64,000 nucleotides of DNA from SIG307 sp964545045. Lineage in GTDB: Bacteria > Bacillota > Clostridia > Lachnospirales > Lachnospiraceae. Made by a program: the position numbers and the translations under genes. The stretch covers positions 27,219 through 91,218 of the forward strand of contig CAZJEN010000011.1 in the NCBI GenBank assembly GCA_964545045.1. Reading direction: 5' to 3'. Below the pieces are notes generated by a model. That model had not been told where the DNA came from. It did not search any database and saw nothing but the letters and a program-made list of their open reading frames with translations. Each line of letters opens with the position of its first letter. Within the stretch, counting starts at the first letter, position 1. Shown piece by piece: positions 63,946-64,000 of the stretch.

Positions 63946-64000
63946 TGGGGCCTATAGGGCTCGAACCTATGACCCTCTGCTTGTAAGGCAGATGCTCTCC
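63946..64000 (-). tRNA. tRNA-Val (anticodon TAC), 5' end beyond the window
   Basis: Partial: the 55 nt from part of the D arm to the acceptor 3' side are present. Anticodon stem CTGCC/AGCAG-type with loop CTTACAA giving TAC, T-loop GGTTCGAGCCC, 3' end GGCCCCA. Confidence 0.93.

Overview
The window reads as chromosome from an anaerobic Firmicute of the Clostridia, most likely a Lachnospiraceae gut bacterium. Supporting signs are lipoproteins with Thr/Pro-rich linkers, a GH10 xylanase, a Feo iron system with its Cys-rich partner, a Met T-box, an FMN riboswitch with ribU, a Clostridia-type type IV pilus operon with a DUF5057-like giant protein, and strong GGAGG ribosome sites. Species cannot be fixed from sequence alone. 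I see no transposase, integrase, phage gene, CRISPR array or rRNA. Both edges cut features: jetC on the left, a tRNA-Val on the right.

Layout. 1-8946 (minus): an SMC-like Wadjet-type operon in transcript order cyclic-nucleotide-domain protein, jetA, jetB, jetC (cut; any jetD lies outside). 9015-10419 (minus): tadA and a GNAT protein. 10602-17814 (plus): LTA-synthase-like sulfatase, GH10 xylanase, diacylglycerol-kinase-like enzyme, a lipoprotein, then FMN riboswitch-ribU. 18107-21382 (minus): a conserved unknown, rsmA, tatD, a YdcF-like protein. 21579-21967: a long fold-back element directly after metG. 21977-27100 (minus): perfect-consensus promoter, methionine T-box, metQNI, metG. 27670-30147 (plus): a DD-carboxypeptidase and a CapA-like lipoprotein. 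30198-32906 (minus): feoA, feoB and a Cys-rich membrane peptide behind a promoter with a perfect palindromic operator. 33020-33949 (minus): a small ppGpp-synthetase-like protein. 34166-34541: a second long fold-back element, directly after a radical-SAM gene.

34542-57494 (minus) is one long co-directional block from a good promoter: pilB, pilT, pilC, two tandem pilins, prepilin peptidase, a fused pilM-pilN, pilO, four pseudopilin-like genes, a 1537-residue DUF5057-like protein, a four-module carbohydrate-binding lipoprotein, a response regulator, a histidine kinase and a PflX-like radical SAM protein. It is a pilus machine whose downstream genes look like tip/surface cargo and regulation.

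57787-63202 (minus): transketolase, transaldolase, a PdaA-like deacetylase and an O-antigen-ligase-like membrane protein. 63376-64000 (minus): six tRNA genes (Val, Thr, Tyr, initiator Met, Phe, Lys in transcript order), closed by two tandem terminators.

The parts most worth a second look are the SMC-like operon with its built-in cyclic-nucleotide-domain protein and unusual ATPase motifs, the two roughly 380-bp fold-back elements that each abut a stop codon, and the extended pilus operon.
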